64,000 bases of DNA from Devosia sediminis (GTDB taxonomy: Bacteria; Pseudomonadota; Alphaproteobacteria; Rhizobiales; Devosiaceae), in the NCBI RefSeq assembly GCF_016411825.1, contig NZ_JAEKMH010000001.1, positions 62,001 to 126,000 of the forward strand. The letters are read 5' to 3'. Below, one piece after another: positions 8,042 to 16,974 of this stretch. The position numbers and the translations under genes were made by a program. The number at the start of each line of letters is the position of its first letter. Position 1 is the first letter of the stretch. The notes below the pieces were generated by a model. The model was not told the DNA's origin, ran no database searches, and was given only the letters and a program-made list of their open reading frames with translations.

Positions 8042-9685
8042 CTATTCTCCGGCCTGCAGTGCAGGTTCGGCGGGCAGGTCTTGACCCCTGTCGGGCTCGA
8101 CCTCAGCCGGCATGCGGATGGTCATGATGGTGTTGTAGAGGGCGGTGGCGGCGCCGAGCACGAAGAGCAGGCCGCCAAAGGCGCGCACGATATAGTAGGG
8201 GTGCATGGCCTCGAGGCTGTCGAGGAAGGAGTAGGTGAGGGTGCCGCTCTCGTCATAGGTGCGCCACATCAGGCCCTGGATGACGCCCGAATTCCACATG
8301 GCGAAGACGTAAATGACGGTGCCCGAGAGGGCGAGCCAGAAGTGGACTTCGACCAGCTTCTGCGAATAGAGCCGTTCCTTCTTGAACATGCCCGGAATGA
8401 TGGAATAGAGCGAGCCGAAGGTGATCATGGCGACCCAGCCCAGGGCCCCGGCATGCACATGGCCGATGGTCCAATCGGTATAGTGGCTGAGCGAATTCAC
8501 GGCGCGGATGGCCATGAACGAGCCTTCGAACGTGGTGATGCCGTAAAAGATCGCCGCCAGCGCCATGAAGCGCAGGACCGCATCGTCGCGCACCTTGTGC
8601 CAGGCACCGTTGAGGGTCAGCAGCGCATTGCCGGCAGAAGCCCAGCTCGGCACCAGCAGCACGACCGAGAAGGCCATGCCCAGGGTCTGCACCCAATGAG
8701 GCAAGGCGGTGTAATGCAGGTGGTGCGAGCCCGCCCACATATACATGAAGGTGATGCCCCAGAAGCTGATGATCGACATCCGGTAGGAGAAGATCGGCCG
8801 GTTGGCGCGCTTGGGCAGGTAGTAATACATCATGCCGAGGAAGCCGGCGGTGAGGAAGAAGGCCACGGCATTGTGGCCGTACCACCACTGGGTCATCGCA
8901 TCCTGGACGCCGGCGAACAGCGAGAAGGACTTGGCCGAGCCGAGCGAGACCGGGACGGCGAGATTGTTGACGATGTGGAGGATGGCCACGACCAGGATGA
9001 AGGCCATGTAGTACCAGTTGGCCACGTAGATATGCGGTTCCTTGCGGCGGGCGAGGGTGCGCATGTAAATGGCGAAATAGGTCACCCAGACCACGACCAG
9101 CCAGATGTCGGCATACCATTCGGGCTCGGCATATTCCTTGGACTGGGTGACGCCTATGAGGTAGCCGCTGGCCGCGACGATGCAGAAGAGATTGTAGCCC
9201 AGGAGCACGAACCAGGGGCTCAGCGCATCGGGCAGGCGGGCGCGGGTGGTCCGCTGCAGCACATGCAGCGAGGTGGCGATCAGCGCGTTGCCGCCGAAAC
9301 CGAAGATCACGCCCGATGTGTGGATGGGCCTGAGGCGGCCGAAGCTCAGCCAGGCGACATCGAAGGTGAGATCGGGCCAGGCGAGTAGCGCCGCGACCCA
9401 GAAGCCGGCGGCCATGCCGATGACGCCCCAGATGAGGGTCAGGATGATGCCGGCGCGCGTGGGCGCATCGTAATATTCGGAGAGACGGGCCGCCGAGGGT
9501 TCGGGCAGGTCGAACTGCCGGATCGCGCCGAAGAAGAAGGCCAGGGACAGGCCGGCGACGAGCCAGCCATGCACGCCCAGAATATCGCCGCGGCCGCCGA
9601 TGGCCATGGCCAGACCGACCACGACGAGGCCGCCAAGTATGAGGAGCGCCCCGACCCGTTCGGCGCGCGTGAAGTCAGCCAGCAT
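8042..9685 (-). CDS. ccoN: CcoN, catalytic subunit I of cbb3 cytochrome oxidase
   Basis: This 547-residue heme-copper oxidase subunit reduces O2 at low oxygen levels and pumps protons. It has about 12-14 membrane helices. Ligand segments are visible: RPIHTSG for low-spin heme, WYGHNAVAFF and GSHHLHYT for CuB, and IGHVHAGALGW near the high-spin heme. The ATG at 9685 gives MLADFTRAER; the longer frame to 9907 runs through the promoter and is rejected. The FixK/FNR-type box at 9762-9775 lies about 77 bases upstream and should drive the operon under low oxygen. Confidence 0.97.
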   Translation of the reverse strand: MLADFTRAERVGALLILGGLVVVGLAMAIGGRGDILGVHGWLVAGLSLAFFFGAIRQFDLPEPSAARLSEYYDAPTRAGIILTLIWGVIGMAAGFWVAALLAWPDLTFDVAWLSFGRLRPIHTSGVIFGFGGNALIATSLHVLQRTTRARLPDALSPWFVLLGYNLFCIVAASGYLIGVTQSKEYAEPEWYADIWLVVVWVTYFAIYMRTLARRKEPHIYVANWYYMAFILVVAILHIVNNLAVPVSLGSAKSFSLFAGVQDAMTQWWYGHNAVAFFLTAGFLGMMYYYLPKRANRPIFSYRMSIISFWGITFMYMWAGSHHLHYTALPHWVQTLGMAFSVVLLVPSWASAGNALLTLNGAWHKVRDDAVLRFMALAAIFYGITTFEGSFMAIRAVNSLSHYTDWTIGHVHAGALGWVAMITFGSLYSIIPGMFKKERLYSQKLVEVHFWLALSGTVIYVFAMWNSGVIQGLMWRTYDESGTLTYSFLDSLEAMHPYYIVRAFGGLLFVLGAATALYNTIMTIRMPAEVEPDRGQDLPAEPALQAGE

Positions 9686-9761
9686 TGCCCTGTCCCCGGT
9701 ATATTGGTCCCAAGCGGAAGACCCGCAGAAAACAGCCCTAGTCGAAAGCCGAAGGCGATCT

Positions 9762-9775
9762 TTGACTTGGATCAA
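9762..9775. promoter_or_regulatory. FNR/FixK box upstream of ccoN
   Basis: TTGACTTGGATCAA matches the FNR/FixK consensus TTGAT-N4-ATCAA at nine of ten defined positions. It lies between the divergent ccoN and DUF2249 operons and is best placed for ccoN. Confidence 0.8.
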
Positions 9776-9820
9776 AGATATGGCGGGTTGAGCCGGCGAG
9801 GCTGGCGGCGAGGCGGGAGT

Positions 9821-9834
9821 TTGCGCTGCGACAA
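9821..9834. promoter_or_regulatory. NnrR-type box upstream of the DUF2249 operon
   Basis: TTGCGCTGCGACAA has the TTGCG-N4-NNCAA form seen at NO-responsive NnrR/DNR sites. It lies 94 bases before the DUF2249 start. Confidence 0.5.
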
Positions 9835-9928
9835 AGTGTTGCTCGCCGCGCCCGGCTAGCGTGGCCAGCGTCGGAGCGACTGGCCGCCGCCCGGCGCCAC
9901 ATCTCAATCAGCGGCCTGGACAGGACAG

Positions 9929-10171
9929 ATGGCAGAAGAGAAAGCCTTCATCGACGTGCGCACCATCCAGCCGCGGGAGCGGCACCCGAAAATCTTTGCA
10001 ATGGCCAATGCGCTCGCGGTCGGCGACAGCTTCGTGATCATCAACGACCATGATCCGCGGCCGCTGCACTACCAGTTGCAGGCCGAATATCCCGGCCAGT
10101 TCTCCTGGAACTATCTCGAGGCCGGCCCGGCCGTGTGGCGGGTCGAACTGGGCCGCGCGCAAGCCGCCTGA
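9929..10171 (+). CDS. DUF2249-domain protein
   Basis: This 80-residue single-domain protein contains the DUF2249 core: DVRTIQPRERHPKIFAMANAL, then VINDHDPRPLHYQL and FSWNYLEAGPAVWRVEL. The fold is a small TusA-like alpha/beta domain of unknown function, often encoded with hemerythrin and nitrogen-oxide genes. It is the first gene of a four-gene plus-strand operon. Whether it carries sulfur or binds metal is not known. Confidence 0.85.
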   Translation: MAEEKAFIDVRTIQPRERHPKIFAMANALAVGDSFVIINDHDPRPLHYQLQAEYPGQFSWNYLEAGPAVWRVELGRAQAA

Positions 10172-10222
10172 ATGCCCATGCGGGGGGGCGCATGCCGGCT
10201 CCCCTTGCCCCGGAGGACAGCG

Positions 10223-11575
10223 ATGCAGATGGCGACGATATCGCGCTGGACGCTCACCTATTTCGGCGTCGCCCTGGCGGCGCTGGTGGTGGCGCTGGCC
10301 TTGATGGCCGCGGGCTTCGGCTATCCGCATGTGGCACTGTTCGCGCCGGAAACACTGATCGTCGTGCATCTGGTGGTCGTGGGCTGGCTCAGCCTCCTGA
10401 TGCTCGGCGCGCTGATACAGTTCCTGCCGGTGCTGGTGGGGCGGGAACTGGCGCTGCCGCGCCTCGCGCCGGTGGCGCTGGGGTTGATCGTTGCGGGCCT
10501 CCTGCTGCTGCTCGCAGGCTTCGGGGCGTTGGCGGACTGGCCCTGGGTCAGCGCCGATCTCGCGCCGCTGGGTGGGCTCGTCATCATCGCCGGGTTCGCG
10601 GTGGCGGCGGTCATGCTGTTCGCGACGTTGCTGCGCGCAAGCTCGCTTGCGCTGCCGGCGGGATTCGTGGCGGTGGCGCTGATGAGTGCGCTGGTGGCGA
10701 CGCTGCTGGGCGATAACTTGGCGGCGGCGCTGAGCGGGCTGATCGGCGGCGATTTCGCGGTGGCGCTGGTGACCCATGGGGTGGCGCTGCATGCCGGATT
10801 CGGCCTGGGCGGCTGGCTGACGCTCGCGGCAATGGGGGTCAGCTACCGCCTGGTATCGATGTTCCTGATTTCGCCCGAGCGGAAGGGTTTCGTGCCACGC
10901 CTGGCGTTCGTTGCAGCGGTGGCGGCGCTGGCGATGTTGTGCGCGGTGCTGGGCGTGCTGGTGGCGAGCAATGCCCCTTGGCCGCTGGGTCTAGGGCTTG
11001 CAGGGCTACTGGGCCTTGTTTCGCTGGCCGCCTATGCCGGCGATGTGGTGATCCTCTATCGCGGCCGCCGGCGCCCGGCGCTGGAATTGCACATGGCGGC
11101 AGCCGTCGGCGCCTTTGTCATGCTGGGTGTCGGGACTGTGGCGGTGGTTGTGGCCGGTTCGATGGGCTCGGAGGCGGGGTTGGCGGCGGCCGTGCAGGTG
11201 CTGGCGCTGGGCTGGCTGGGCGGGCTGGGGCTGGCCATGCTCTACAAGATCGTGCCGTTTCTGACCTGGCTCGAATGTTTTGCGCCGCAGATGGGACGCA
11301 TGCAGACGCCGCGGGTCCAGGACCTCGTGCGTGAGCGCCGTGCCCGGCACTGGTACGCGCTTTATTTCGCCATGGTGGCAGTAGGTGGCTTGGGCATGGC
11401 CGCAGGCTGGACTGGCGTGGTGCAGGTGGCGGCGGGCGGACAATTAGCGGCCGTGTTGCTGATCATGCACCAGCTCTGGCGGGCCCGGACGCTGCGCGAC
11501 CTGCCGGCGCAATGGCAGGACCAACCCGGGCCGCGACTGCTGCGGTCGGCGCTGAGACCAAGGAGCTTGATATGA
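10223..11575 (+). CDS. Polytopic membrane protein resembling heme-copper oxidase subunit I
   Basis: This 450-residue protein has about 12 predicted membrane helices. Histidines sit in helices in the segments IVVHLVVVGWLSLLMLGALIQ (near residue 40), VTHGVALHAGFGLGG (near 178-190) and LELHMAAAVG, a pattern like the NorB/CcoN family and NnrS. The CuB histidine set is not clearly complete, so catalysis is doubtful. The start at 10223 follows a strong GGAGGA ribosome site. Its stop overlaps the next gene (ATGA). The neighbours suggest a role in nitrite or NO metabolism; the exact role is unknown. Confidence 0.7.
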   Translation: MQMATISRWTLTYFGVALAALVVALALMAAGFGYPHVALFAPETLIVVHLVVVGWLSLLMLGALIQFLPVLVGRELALPRLAPVALGLIVAGLLLLLAGFGALADWPWVSADLAPLGGLVIIAGFAVAAVMLFATLLRASSLALPAGFVAVALMSALVATLLGDNLAAALSGLIGGDFAVALVTHGVALHAGFGLGGWLTLAAMGVSYRLVSMFLISPERKGFVPRLAFVAAVAALAMLCAVLGVLVASNAPWPLGLGLAGLLGLVSLAAYAGDVVILYRGRRRPALELHMAAAVGAFVMLGVGTVAVVVAGSMGSEAGLAAAVQVLALGWLGGLGLAMLYKIVPFLTWLECFAPQMGRMQTPRVQDLVRERRARHWYALYFAMVAVGGLGMAAGWTGVVQVAAGGQLAAVLLIMHQLWRARTLRDLPAQWQDQPGPRLLRSALRPRSLI

Positions 11576-12087
11576 CAGAACCATTCGAACTCGATGTGCG
11601 GCCGATCCTGCGCGATGGCGGCGAGCCATTCGGCGCGATCATGGGGGCCGTGAGCGGTCTCGAAGCGGGGCAGGCGCTGATGCTGATCGCCCCGTTCCGA
11701 CCGGAGCCGTTGTTCCGGGTGATGGAGTCCAAGGGTTTCGGCTTTACGGCGACGGCGCTCGATGGTGGCGACTGGCAGGTGCTGTTCACCCCTGAACCGG
11801 TGGGCAGCGACAGTGCGGCCGCGGTAGCGCGGGACAGCAATCCGGACAACTGGCCCGAACCGGTCCACTATCTCGATTGCTCGGAAATGGATCCGCCCGA
11901 ACCCATGGTGCAGATCCTGGCGACGCTCGAAACCATGCAGGCGGGCGAGGTGCTGTTCGCGCTGCTGCATCGCGAGCCGGTCTTCCTGTTCCCCGAACTC
12001 GAGACGCGCGGCCATGCCTGGGCTGGCGACTTCGACGCCGAAGGCACGGCCTACCGGCTGATGGTCCGGGCCGGCGGGAGGGGCTGA
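11572..12087 (+). CDS. Protein with two tandem DUF2249 domains
   Basis: This 171-residue protein has two DUF2249-like units: residues about 5-70 (LDVRPILRDGGEPFGAIMGAV to GDWQVLFTP) and about 98-168 (LDCSEMDPPEPMVQILATLE to GTAYRLMVR). It is coupled to both neighbours by overlapping start and stop codons, so all four operon genes are probably made together. A separate single-domain DUF2249 protein heads the same operon, giving three copies of the domain. The function is unknown. Confidence 0.78.
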   Translation: MTEPFELDVRPILRDGGEPFGAIMGAVSGLEAGQALMLIAPFRPEPLFRVMESKGFGFTATALDGGDWQVLFTPEPVGSDSAAAVARDSNPDNWPEPVHYLDCSEMDPPEPMVQILATLETMQAGEVLFALLHREPVFLFPELETRGHAWAGDFDAEGTAYRLMVRAGGRG

Positions 12088-12395
12088 TGATCTCCCGCCG
12101 TATGGAAATCGAAGCCGATATCCGCGCGGCACTGCGGAAGGTGATCGACCCCGAGCTCGGGCACAACATCGTCGACCTGGGCATGATCTACGACGTGGAT
12201 GTCGGCGAGAATGGGGTGGTCGTGGTGCTGATGACCACGACGGCCCGCTTCTGCCCGGCCAGCGCTTTCCTGCAGAACGCCGTGGCCGATGCGACGCTTG
12301 CGGTCGAAGGGGTCGAAAAGGTCAGCGTGGACCTGACCTATGATCCGCCCTGGAGCCCCGACATGATGGTGCCGGAGCTGGCGGTACGGTTCTGA
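12087..12395 (+). CDS. MIP18-family (DUF59) iron-sulfur assembly factor
   Basis: This 102-residue protein has the DUF59 hallmarks DPELGHNIVDLGMIYDV and TTTARFCPASAFL with the conserved cysteine. Relatives (SufT, PaaD, MIP18) help place iron-sulfur clusters into target proteins. Here it ends an operon of DUF2249 and oxidase-like genes, so it may serve cluster repair or assembly under nitrosative stress; this is inference. Its start shares one base with the previous stop. It ends four bases from the convergent nnrS stop. Confidence 0.85.
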   Translation: MISRRMEIEADIRAALRKVIDPELGHNIVDLGMIYDVDVGENGVVVVLMTTTARFCPASAFLQNAVADATLAVEGVEKVSVDLTYDPPWSPDMMVPELAVRF

Positions 12396-12399
12396 CCGG

Positions 12400-13620
12400 T
12401 CAATCCGGACGCGGCTTGCGGCGGATGACGAGGGCGGGTGCATATTCCCAAAGGTAGAGCACGAAGGCCAGCATCCAGCAGAGGCCGCTGAGCGATACCA
12501 GCGTCATGTAGTGGTCGGGCAGCAGCATGGCGGCGGGCCTGAAAATCGCGCCCACGACCAGGAAGCCATAGCTGATTGCCGTGAGCGGCGGAGCCGTCAG
12601 CGGCATGCCGGTATGCCCACGCGTCGCACGGCTCATGATCGCCAGAGTCATGAGGCCGATGGCGCCGACGGTGAACACATGCAGCGCCCCGGCCGGATCA
12701 AGAAGCCCGAAAGGCACCAGCGCCACGGCGACGAACCCCAGGGGCAGGGCGGCATAAGCGAGATGGAGAACGAGGACCAGCCGTTCTTCGCCGGTTTGCC
12801 AGCCCTTCCAGCGATGGAGGCGCGCGGCGTGGAGGCCGGCGGCGATGATACAGAAGAGGCTCGTTGCCCAATGTTCGGGGAGGGCGACCCAGAAGGCCAG
12901 CGCGACAAGGGCGACAAGGAGTGCGGCCGTATCGAGCCGGTCATAGGAGGCAGGTAGATTGGTGAGGTGGCGTTTGGCCAGCCAGTTGCGGGTGAAGCTC
13001 GGGACCACGCGGCCGCCGATGATGCCGATGAGCATGACATAGGCCGAGACGGCGAGGCGGCTGGCAAGGGCTGGATCGCCCTGGGTGAGGACCAAGGCGT
13101 GAAAGCCGCCGTTGGCAGCGCCGAGTGCGAGGACGCCGGCCAGGACCTTGAGATCGCGCCACTTCTTTCCGGCCACCACTTCGCGCAAGCAGATGGCGAA
13201 GAGCAGCGGCAGGAAGGCGGTGTCGAGGGCGATGGTCCAGACGAGGCCGATGGCGTCGGGCACGATCAGTGCCAGCCGGCCGGCGAGCCAGACGAGAACC
13301 AGTGCGGCGAGCGGCGCGCCGGAAACGGGGAGGCGCCCGGTCCAGTTGGGAATGGCGGTGAGGAGGAAACCGGCCAGGGCGGCCGAGGTGTAGCCGAACA
13401 GCATTTCATGGGCGTGCCAGGCGGGGCCGCCATAGGGGCCACCGATAGGAAGACCATGGACCAGGGCGCCGATCCAGAGCGCCATGGCGAGCACCGCCCA
13501 GATGCCGGCACCGAGAAAGAACGGGCGGAAGCCATAGGCGAGGATGACGGGGCCGGTATGGGCAATGCCGCGCGGCACCGGCTTGCGCTTGATGGGATGG
13601 GCATCTGTCTCGTTGGCCAT
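12400..13620 (-). CDS. nnrS: NnrS-family heme-copper membrane protein
   Basis: This 406-residue protein has about 12 membrane helices and NnrS segments: ILAYGFRPFFLGAGIWA at the start, WHAHEMLFGYTSAALAGFLLTAIPNWTGR, and RVVPSFTRNWL. NnrS binds heme and copper and protects cells from NO during denitrification. The ATG at 13620 was chosen; the longer frame runs back through repeats. A perfect TTGCG-GCAG-CGCAA palindrome 58 bases upstream indicates control by the NnrR-type regulator. Confidence 0.93.
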   Translation of the reverse strand: MANETDAHPIKRKPVPRGIAHTGPVILAYGFRPFFLGAGIWAVLAMALWIGALVHGLPIGGPYGGPAWHAHEMLFGYTSAALAGFLLTAIPNWTGRLPVSGAPLAALVLVWLAGRLALIVPDAIGLVWTIALDTAFLPLLFAICLREVVAGKKWRDLKVLAGVLALGAANGGFHALVLTQGDPALASRLAVSAYVMLIGIIGGRVVPSFTRNWLAKRHLTNLPASYDRLDTAALLVALVALAFWVALPEHWATSLFCIIAAGLHAARLHRWKGWQTGEERLVLVLHLAYAALPLGFVAVALVPFGLLDPAGALHVFTVGAIGLMTLAIMSRATRGHTGMPLTAPPLTAISYGFLVVGAIFRPAAMLLPDHYMTLVSLSGLCWMLAFVLYLWEYAPALVIRRKPRPD

Positions 13621-13677
13621 GCGGGCACCTCGGGGTGGCGGGTGCCCTGGCACTAGCGGGTCAAGGCCGGCTTGTCC

Positions 13678-13691
13678 TTGCGGCAGCGCAA
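13678..13691. promoter_or_regulatory. NnrR-type box upstream of nnrS
   Basis: TTGCGGCAGCGCAA is a perfect inverted repeat of TTGCG, 58 bases before the nnrS start. It is a strong match to sites bound by NO-responsive Crp/Fnr proteins. Confidence 0.75.
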
Positions 13692-13708
13692 GTTGGGTGG
13701 GAGGAAGA

Positions 13709-13807
13709 CCCCTCATCCGCCCCTCGGGCACCTTCTCCCACAAGGAGATAAGGCAAGCACGACGTAGGCCCTCGGGTCGGGCCCGAGGGTGGCACGGTGG
13801 GAGAAGG
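13709..13807. repeat. Composite palindromic repeat (families A and B mixed)
   Basis: Arms CCCCTCATCCGCCC / CACCTTCTCCC and GGTGGGAGAAGG enclose CCCTCGGGTCGGGCCCGAGGG, related to family B. It fills the gap between nnrS and the Crp/Fnr gene. Confidence 0.6.
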
Positions 13808-13819
13808 AAAAGGAGCGCG

Positions 13820-14524
13820 TCAGTCCTTGTCGGCGAGACCTTCCGCGAGAGACTCGAGCCGCTTGCGGTCGCGGACCAGAAGCTTCTGGCGGCCGCCCTT
13901 GACGATGCCCTGGCTTTCCCAGGCACTGAAAATGCGCGAGACCGTGTGCAGGGTGGTGGCCGTCATTTCCGCGACATCCTGGCGGCTGAGCGGGAAATCG
14001 ATGCGCACGCCTTCGGCTTCTCTGCGGCCGGCCTGGTCCATCAGTCGAAGCACGGCATGGGCGACGCGGCGCTCGACCTCTTCGGTGGACATTTCGCGAA
14101 TGCGGGTATGGGCCTCCTGCAGCCGCTGCCCGATGGTCTTCATGGCGTTGACCGCCAGTTGCGGGTTCTGCTCGACAATGCTGCCCCAGACCTCGTTGGG
14201 CCAGCACATGACGACGCTCTCGGCAGCCGCAGTCGGTGTCCCCGGATAGTCGTCGCGCTGCAGGGCGGGGGCAAAGCCGAAAAGGTCGCCGGGATTGACC
14301 ACGCGGACGATGATCTGCTGGCCTTCCGATGTCACCTGGGTCACCTTGAGCCGGCCATGGAGCAGCAGAAAAAACTGCGTCGCCTTCTGGCCTTGCTCGA
14401 ACACCGCCTCGCCGGCCGGGACGCGGCGCATGGTGGCGCGGGCAAGTAGCCGATCGAGGTCGGCATCGGCCATGTTGGCAAAAAGCGGCAGGCTGCGGAC
14501 AAGGCTGCGGTCGATATCGGCCAA
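13820..14524 (-). CDS. nnrR: Crp/Fnr-family regulator, NnrR/DNR-like
   Basis: This protein of about 234 residues has a cyclic-nucleotide-binding fold (VPAGEAVFEQGQ, FFLLLHGRLKV, NPGDLFGF) and a C-terminal helix-turn-helix with the recognition segment TLHTVSRIFSAWE. That segment resembles NnrR-type NO-responsive activators of nir and nor genes. The four-cysteine cluster of FNR is absent. The start is uncertain: TTG at 14524 has a GGGG-like ribosome site and fits the domain, and GTG at 14584 is the alternative. It lies between nnrS and nirV-nirK and several NnrR-type boxes occur nearby. The choice of NnrR over another Crp/Fnr subtype is moderately sure. Confidence 0.75.
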   Translation of the reverse strand: MADIDRSLVRSLPLFANMADADLDRLLARATMRRVPAGEAVFEQGQKATQFFLLLHGRLKVTQVTSEGQQIIVRVVNPGDLFGFAPALQRDDYPGTPTAAAESVVMCWPNEVWGSIVEQNPQLAVNAMKTIGQRLQEAHTRIREMSTEEVERRVAHAVLRLMDQAGRREAEGVRIDFPLSRQDVAEMTATTLHTVSRIFSAWESQGIVKGGRQKLLVRDRKRLESLAEGLADKD

Positions 14525-14645
14525 AGTGTCGTCCCCGACTTCGGATACATGTCCGATACAGCAAAAGTTTTGGGGACGATACACGCTGTTCGGTCGCAGG
14601 GGGCGGCACGTCTGTGCGCTTCGGAGCTGCGGCGGTGCCCTAAGC

Positions 14646-15527
14646 TCAGAGCCAGTCCATCCAGCCGGCTTTTTCGTCCGGCCGCCGGACCAGGCGGAAA
14701 CCCAGATTGTCGGGCGGGATGCCGACCGAGCAGCCGCCGCTCTTGGCATCGCGGATAAAGAAGCTGGTGGCGGCGCGATGCTTGCCCTCGAGCACACGAA
14801 TGGTGCAGGCGGGCTGCTCGCTGAGGATGTCGCCGACGGCGTTCACATGGACGCGGCGGTGGCAGGTATCGGTCCATTCCCAGACATTGCCCGCAATGTC
14901 CATGAGGCCGAAGCTGTTGGCGCCGAAGGTGCCAAGCGGCTTGGGATAGGGATCCGCAGTGCGGTTCCGGGCCGCTTCCTGGCGGTAATTGGCAATCCAG
15001 CGCAGCGCCGGGTTGCCGGCGTCGTCCGACGTGCCGAGGGCCTCATCGGTGTAGCGTTCGGCGGCGGCATAGGCCCATTCCGGGGCGGTCGGAAGCGTCC
15101 AGGTCTGACCGCTGGCGGCGCTGAGCCAGCCGGCATAGGCTGCTGCATCCTGATAGCTGACGCCGGTGACCGGCTGACCATCGAGACCGGCCTGGACGGT
15201 GGGGGCGCAGGCGCCATCGGCGACGCAGCGCGCGTAATCCTCGACGCTGACCTGGTACTGCATGATCTCGAGGGGGACTGCCTGCGTCACCGCGCCCACG
15301 GGTGGGTCCACCGGGACGTTGTCGCGCAGGAAATGGCCGTCGGCGCGGTAATTAAAGGTTCCCGGAGGCAGCGTGACCGTTGCCGGAAGGGCAACATCCG
15401 AAGGAGGCAACAGTGCCGGCAGCGGTGGTGCGAGCTGCACTGCCAGCGCTCCAAGCGCCACGGTCAGGAGAATCGCGGGCAGCAGGAGAAGCGTCACATC
15501 CTTGGTACGGACAGCCTGGGCCGCCAT
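14646..15527 (-). CDS. nirV: NirV, formylglycine-generating-enzyme-like protein
   Basis: This 293-residue protein has one N-terminal membrane segment (about residues 11-30) and a sulfatase-modifying-factor/C-type-lectin-like domain: VPLEIMQYQVSVEDYARC, PVTGVSYQDAAAYAGWLSAASGQTW in two stretches, FGLMDIAGNVWEW and LGFRLVR. NirV proteins are encoded beside nirK in many denitrifiers; their role is unknown. It lies 90 bases after nirK on the same strand, so co-transcription is likely. Confidence 0.92.
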   Translation of the reverse strand: MAAQAVRTKDVTLLLLPAILLTVALGALAVQLAPPLPALLPPSDVALPATVTLPPGTFNYRADGHFLRDNVPVDPPVGAVTQAVPLEIMQYQVSVEDYARCVADGACAPTVQAGLDGQPVTGVSYQDAAAYAGWLSAASGQTWTLPTAPEWAYAAAERYTDEALGTSDDAGNPALRWIANYRQEAARNRTADPYPKPLGTFGANSFGLMDIAGNVWEWTDTCHRRVHVNAVGDILSEQPACTIRVLEGKHRAATSFFIRDAKSGGCSVGIPPDNLGFRLVRRPDEKAGWMDWL

Positions 15528-15617
15528 TTTCGCCTCCGGGATATGCCGGCGCCAAAGGGATGCGCCGGCAATGGGGTGCCGGGGCCCGGTATTGGGCCCC
15601 GGATCGTCGGTCCGGCG

Positions 15618-16748
15618 TCAGATCGGGCTGGGAGCGAGGACGCCTGTCATCAGGTCGTCGTTCCAATCGCCCTCGACCACGATGTGGCCGGCGGCGCCGA
15701 ATTCGAAGGCCTCGATGAGGTTGTGGTTCACATAGGCGTAAACGCCTGGCTGGTGGAACGTGTAGATCGCCGCGCCTGCCGTACCGCCGGGGATGAACCA
15801 GGTTTCCTGGTCGACATCGGGCGGGGTGTGGAACTTGCCCGTCGGCCAGACGAAGTCACCATGGCCGCCGATGATGTGCGGGCGGGTGTCGCGATTGGCC
15901 TGCGAATGCAGGATCAGCACGGTTTCCCCGACATTGGCGGTGAGGGCATTGTCGCCGGTGAGGGCGCCGACCTTGCCGTTGAAGACGATGTGGCTGGGCA
16001 GCAGCGTGCGCATCACCTCGATCGTGTCGGCATAGCCATCGCCGATGCTCTCATAGGTCTTGTAGTTGCCGTCCTCGTCCCTGGGGACATAGAAATCCTG
16101 CTCACCGACATAGTAGACCTTGTCGTAGGTGATGAGATTGCCCTTGGGGTCCTTGAGGCCTTCGCGCGGCAAGACGGTGATGGCGCCATTCATGCCCGAG
16201 GTGACGTGCCAGGGGACCATGCCCTCTGGGGCGCAGTGATAGACGAAGACGCCGGCCTTGATGGCCTTGAAGCGCAGGATCGCCTTTTCGCCCGGATTGA
16301 CATTGGTGAGCCCGGCGCCGCCCAGGGCACCCGTGGCTGCGTGGAAGTCGATATTGTGCGGCATCAAGTTGGTGTCGGGATTGATCAGCGTCAGCTCGAC
16401 ATAGTCGCCCTCATGCACGACCATCATCGGACCAGGCACCGAGCCGTTGAAGGTCATGGCCCAGATCTCGACGCCGTCTTCGACCTCGTGCAGCTTCTCC
16501 TCGATCGTCATGGTGAACTCGACGATCTTCGGTCCGCCCGTGGCCACCTGTTCGTGGGCGTGGACGAATGGTGGAGCAACCAGCTCGACCTTGACGCGCT
16601 CCAGCGTGTTGAGATCGACCGGGGCAGTTGCGGCCGCCACGGCTTCCTGCGCGGTGGTCGCCACCACGGTAGCGAGCTGCGTGGTAGCGCCGATGGCGGC
16701 GGCACCGGCAAGCAGGGCCCGGCGCGAAAGCCTCGTATTGATCGACAT
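15618..16748 (-). CDS. nirK: NirK, copper-containing nitrite reductase
   Basis: This 376-residue periplasmic enzyme reduces nitrite to NO. A twin-arginine signal is visible ([12 protein letters not shown]). Two cupredoxin domains follow, with [26 protein letters not shown] and the methionine of SGMNGAI giving type 1 and type 2 copper ligands, and the catalytic histidine in the second domain. The ATG at 16748 was chosen over 16760 because GGAG in the codons between them makes a good ribosome site. A TTGAT-N4-CGCAA box lies about 90 bases upstream, and pseudoazurin, a likely electron donor, is divergently encoded. Confidence 0.97.
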   Translation of the reverse strand: MSINTRLSRRALLAGAAAIGATTQLATVVATTAQEAVAAATAPVDLNTLERVKVELVAPPFVHAHEQVATGGPKIVEFTMTIEEKLHEVEDGVEIWAMTFNGSVPGPMMVVHEGDYVELTLINPDTNLMPHNIDFHAATGALGGAGLTNVNPGEKAILRFKAIKAGVFVYHCAPEGMVPWHVTSGMNGAITVLPREGLKDPKGNLITYDKVYYVGEQDFYVPRDEDGNYKTYESIGDGYADTIEVMRTLLPSHIVFNGKVGALTGDNALTANVGETVLILHSQANRDTRPHIIGGHGDFVWPTGKFHTPPDVDQETWFIPGGTAGAAIYTFHQPGVYAYVNHNLIEAFEFGAAGHIVVEGDWNDDLMTGVLAPSPI

Positions 16749-16836
16749 CTTCTTCTCCATGACTTGGAACTTTGGCTGGGGTACTTGCGTCCTCTGCCTT
16801 CGATGAAGACCTTATGGTGCCGTCGGCAAGTGTTCC

Positions 16837-16850
16837 TTGATCAGGCGCAA
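16837..16850. promoter_or_regulatory. FNR/NnrR-type box upstream of nirK
   Basis: TTGATCAGGCGCAA combines a TTGAT and a CGCAA half-site with the N4 spacing. It lies 89 bases before the nirK start. Confidence 0.6.
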
Positions 16851-16891
16851 ATATCGGGTCGAGCGTGCTGGACGTTTTGCCGCAGCGGTAT

Positions 16892-16905
16892 TTGACTTGG
16901 GTCAA
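16892..16905. promoter_or_regulatory. FNR/FixK-type box upstream of pseudoazurin
   Basis: TTGACTTGGGTCAA is an inverted repeat with N4 spacing, 70 bases before the pseudoazurin start. A second partial copy (GACCCAAGTCAA) lies at about 16951-16962, next to the ribosome site. Confidence 0.65.
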
Positions 16906-16974
16906 AGACCGGGCAGGCAGGATTTCCTAGGTCAGGGGCAACGGGTCAGCCGACCCAAGTCAAGGAGAACCCCG

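Noticed and set aside
8030..9388. 452-residue open frame on the plus strand opposite ccoN
   Set aside because: Antisense shadow of a strongly conserved gene; composition is repetitive in G, H, D and E and shows no domain.
9686..9907. Longer N-terminus for ccoN starting at 9907
   Set aside because: It would cover the FNR box and the divergent promoter; the extra residues are unlike CcoN, and ATG 9685 gives the usual start.
13621..13926. Longer N-terminus for nnrS
   Set aside because: Reads through the NnrR box and a repeat; the ATG at 13620 fits the family start.
14295..16895. 866-residue open frame on the plus strand opposite nirV and nirK
   Set aside because: Antisense to two certain genes with all their motifs; no family features of its own.
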